NCBI RefSeq assembly: GCF_025024155.1
Contig: NW_026251852.1
Location: 1-47,267, forward strand
Length of the DNA: 47,267 nt
From: Gamsiella multidivaricata
Lineage: Eukaryota > Mortierellomycota > Mortierellomycetes > Mortierellales > Mortierellaceae
Reading direction: 5' to 3'
In this document: in pieces, positions 45,767-47,267 of the stretch
Position numbering within the stretch: position 1 is the stretch's first letter
How the letters are laid out: every line of letters begins with the position of its first letter
Position numbers and translations under genes: made by a program
Notes under the pieces: generated by a model
The model's input: only the letters and a program-made list of their open reading frames with translations
Told to the model about the DNA's origin: nothing
Databases searched by the model: none

Positions 45767-46840
45767 TTTCGTTTACCTTTGTGTTCATACATTCCAATCT
45801 AAAGGAGGACCCTGCACCGCGAACCAGTAAGTAACCGAAGCACGCCCTTGCCGAAGTCATATTCGCGTGGTGTCTCCTATTGTAAATAGAACTAATGATA
45901 GAAGTTACAGAACTCGTTATTAGATCCCCTACGCCGCATTACCCCGTTGCTTCTTGCCATGGTAGGCAGTGAGGCTTCTAGTCAATCAGAGGTATTATTC
46001 AGAAGCCGGTTGTTACAAACGATCTTTCGTGCAGCGCCATACGCGTCGCTCTTGTCCTGTGCATCGAAACATAATCCAACGGTTACAGCCCAATTGAATG
46101 AATCTCCCTAGTTCCTAGTTTTGGAGCCTTAAATATGTGAGTTAAGTCCAGGTGAACTTCTCAGAACATCATGGAAGAAGGTTGAAAAAGCAAACGCGTG
46201 GCGATACCTCTAAATGCTTCTCAATTGCAAAGGCGCTTTGGATAATGCGCAAGGTGAGCATCAAGAGTTTACTGAGTGCAATTGTTTATGAGCATCTAGT
46301 CTATGAGTAAGACGTATCTCAGGACATTCTCCGGATACCCAGTCTGGATAGACCATAGACTATAGCCTTGCATAACAGACTCTGGTGAATATGTGGTGTT
46401 GCTGATGCTGCTGATGCTTATGGCCATTGATTACCCATCGTGATTTAGCGACCTCTCTCTTCTTTTCTTTCTACATAAGACAAACCCTAATCATCTTGAC
46501 TTAAAGTCTAGCATTGCATGCAAACAGCCTTGCACATTTCGAAAAAGAAAAGAGGACGAGCTCAAAAAGGACGAGCTCTAGATAGGCGTGCAGGAGTGTG
46601 ACATAGGCATGAGAACGAGCAAAAGGACGAGCTGCAGATGGGCGTAAAGCAATTGGACGAAGAGAGAGAATGACACAACCTGGCCGTTGCTCGAGATTAT
46701 CTGGTCATGGAGATATGGAGTTATATATTCTACGAAGGTGGAGGGCATGGTGAAATGCACTCTTTCTCGCAATTTTTTTCTCTGTGCACACCCTAACACT
46801 CTATAATCAACATCACTGTTGCAAATTACCTTCCTCGCCA
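45767..46840. other. Unassigned region right of the MULE remnant
   Basis: About 1.1 kb without a recognised gene. It could be more of the MULE or host DNA. A short direct repeat with the core AGGACGAGCT occurs three times at 46550-46645. Confidence 0.4.
46550..46645 (+). repeat. Dispersed direct repeat, core AGGACGAGCT
   Basis: The core AGGACGAGCT occurs at about 46552, 46568 and 46624. The second and third copies continue alike (AGATAGGCGT and AGATGGGCGT) and are separated by about 31 bases of related ACGAGC-type sequence. Confidence 0.6.
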
Positions 46841-47267
46841 GCGTTCCACTACACGCTACGCTAACTACAGTGATCAAGGCACAGAGAAACGAATGTACAT
46901 TCTACAACTGCGTCCAGGGACTGCTGGACAGGAAAGCGGCGATCCAGCCACAGGAGCGTCGCATTGATCAGGGTCTCCCGGTCAGGGACGGGGACGGACC
47001 TGTGCCATTGACCAAGTCAGAAAAAAACCACTTGATTCGGTTGCACTCAACGGTGCCAGTTCAAGTGAGAAACGTCCTTTTAAATGTGTTCGTCCGATTT
47101 GAAAGGCACGAGGATAGAAGTATGGATTTCATCTGCGTTTGCAGAAAGCCATTCCTGACAAGAGATAGCCTGAGCAAGCATTACAAGTGGGTCTGCGCCA
47201 TTCCAACATCCCGATTAACGTTCCAGGGCTTCAACTTATTGACAGCGCTCAAGTTCTCCCTGATGAT
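46841..47267 (+). CDS. Partial gene: open exon with zinc-finger-like motif, runs off right edge
   Basis: A frame (codons beginning ...46861 CTA) is open from 46807 to the end of the window, over 150 codons, with no stop. A pyrimidine-rich acceptor (TTACCTTCCTCGCCAG, ending 46840) may mark an internal exon start. The protein reads NECTFYNCVQGLLDRKAAI, then LTKSEKNHLIRLHSTVPVQV, then FICVCRKPFLTRDSLSKHYK followed by WVC. The CxC...H...C pattern resembles a degenerate C2HC zinc finger. I do not recognise the family. It could be a host gene or part of a transposon. The true start and end are not in view. Confidence 0.4.

Overview
The window looks like nuclear DNA of a filamentous, early-diverging fungus. 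My best guess is a Mortierella-type member of Mucoromycota, inferred from gene content and not proven. Protein-coding genes have short GT...AG introns (about 50-330 bp) with CTAAC-like branch sites. There are many F-box genes, poly-Gln transcription-factor tails, long A/T runs, and dead gene copies and transposon remnants. No operons, rRNA, tRNA or CRISPR arrays were recognised.

Layout. 1-245: C-terminal end of a Tc1/mariner-type transposase. 920-2280: an F-box/leucine-rich protein broken by one frameshift. 2583-4031 (minus): an intact F-box protein whose second half resembles the zinc finger and C-terminal DNA-binding region of the repair protein XPA. 4796-5329 (minus): a small two-exon candidate gene. 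6865-11036: two tandem Sec14/CRAL-TRIO lipid-transfer proteins. 11754-13335: a MICOS (MIC26/MIC27, apolipoprotein O-like) subunit with five exons. 13920-18793: a large fungal transcription factor with a poly-Gln tail and no visible zinc cluster. 19628-21799: an acidic F-box protein. 23941-30270: a 1937-residue adaptor with a ubiquitin-like/Ras-association fold and a PH domain. 30271-33772: gene-poor, low-complexity DNA.

The right third is an unstable region. On the minus strand it holds two intact FAD-dependent monooxygenases (FMO1, 35058-37250; FMO2, 41523-43617). They share phases and nearly all exon sizes at their first seven coding exons, including 11-nt and 22-nt microexons over the FAD-binding GD motif. 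Between and beside them lie copies of only the last one or two monooxygenase exons and three further relics of the F-box/leucine-rich family seen at 920-2280. A decayed MULE (Mutator-like) transposon end abuts, and probably interrupts, a third monooxygenase copy at about 44340. The last 430 bases hold an open, zinc-finger-like exon that runs off the right edge.

Housekeeping functions (mitochondrial cristae, lipid transfer, signalling, transcription) sit in the left and middle. The right end and the first 2.3 kb show duplication, decay and transposon insertion. Exon junctions were placed by hand from splice signals, reading phase and comparison between paralogues. No transcript data or database search was available.
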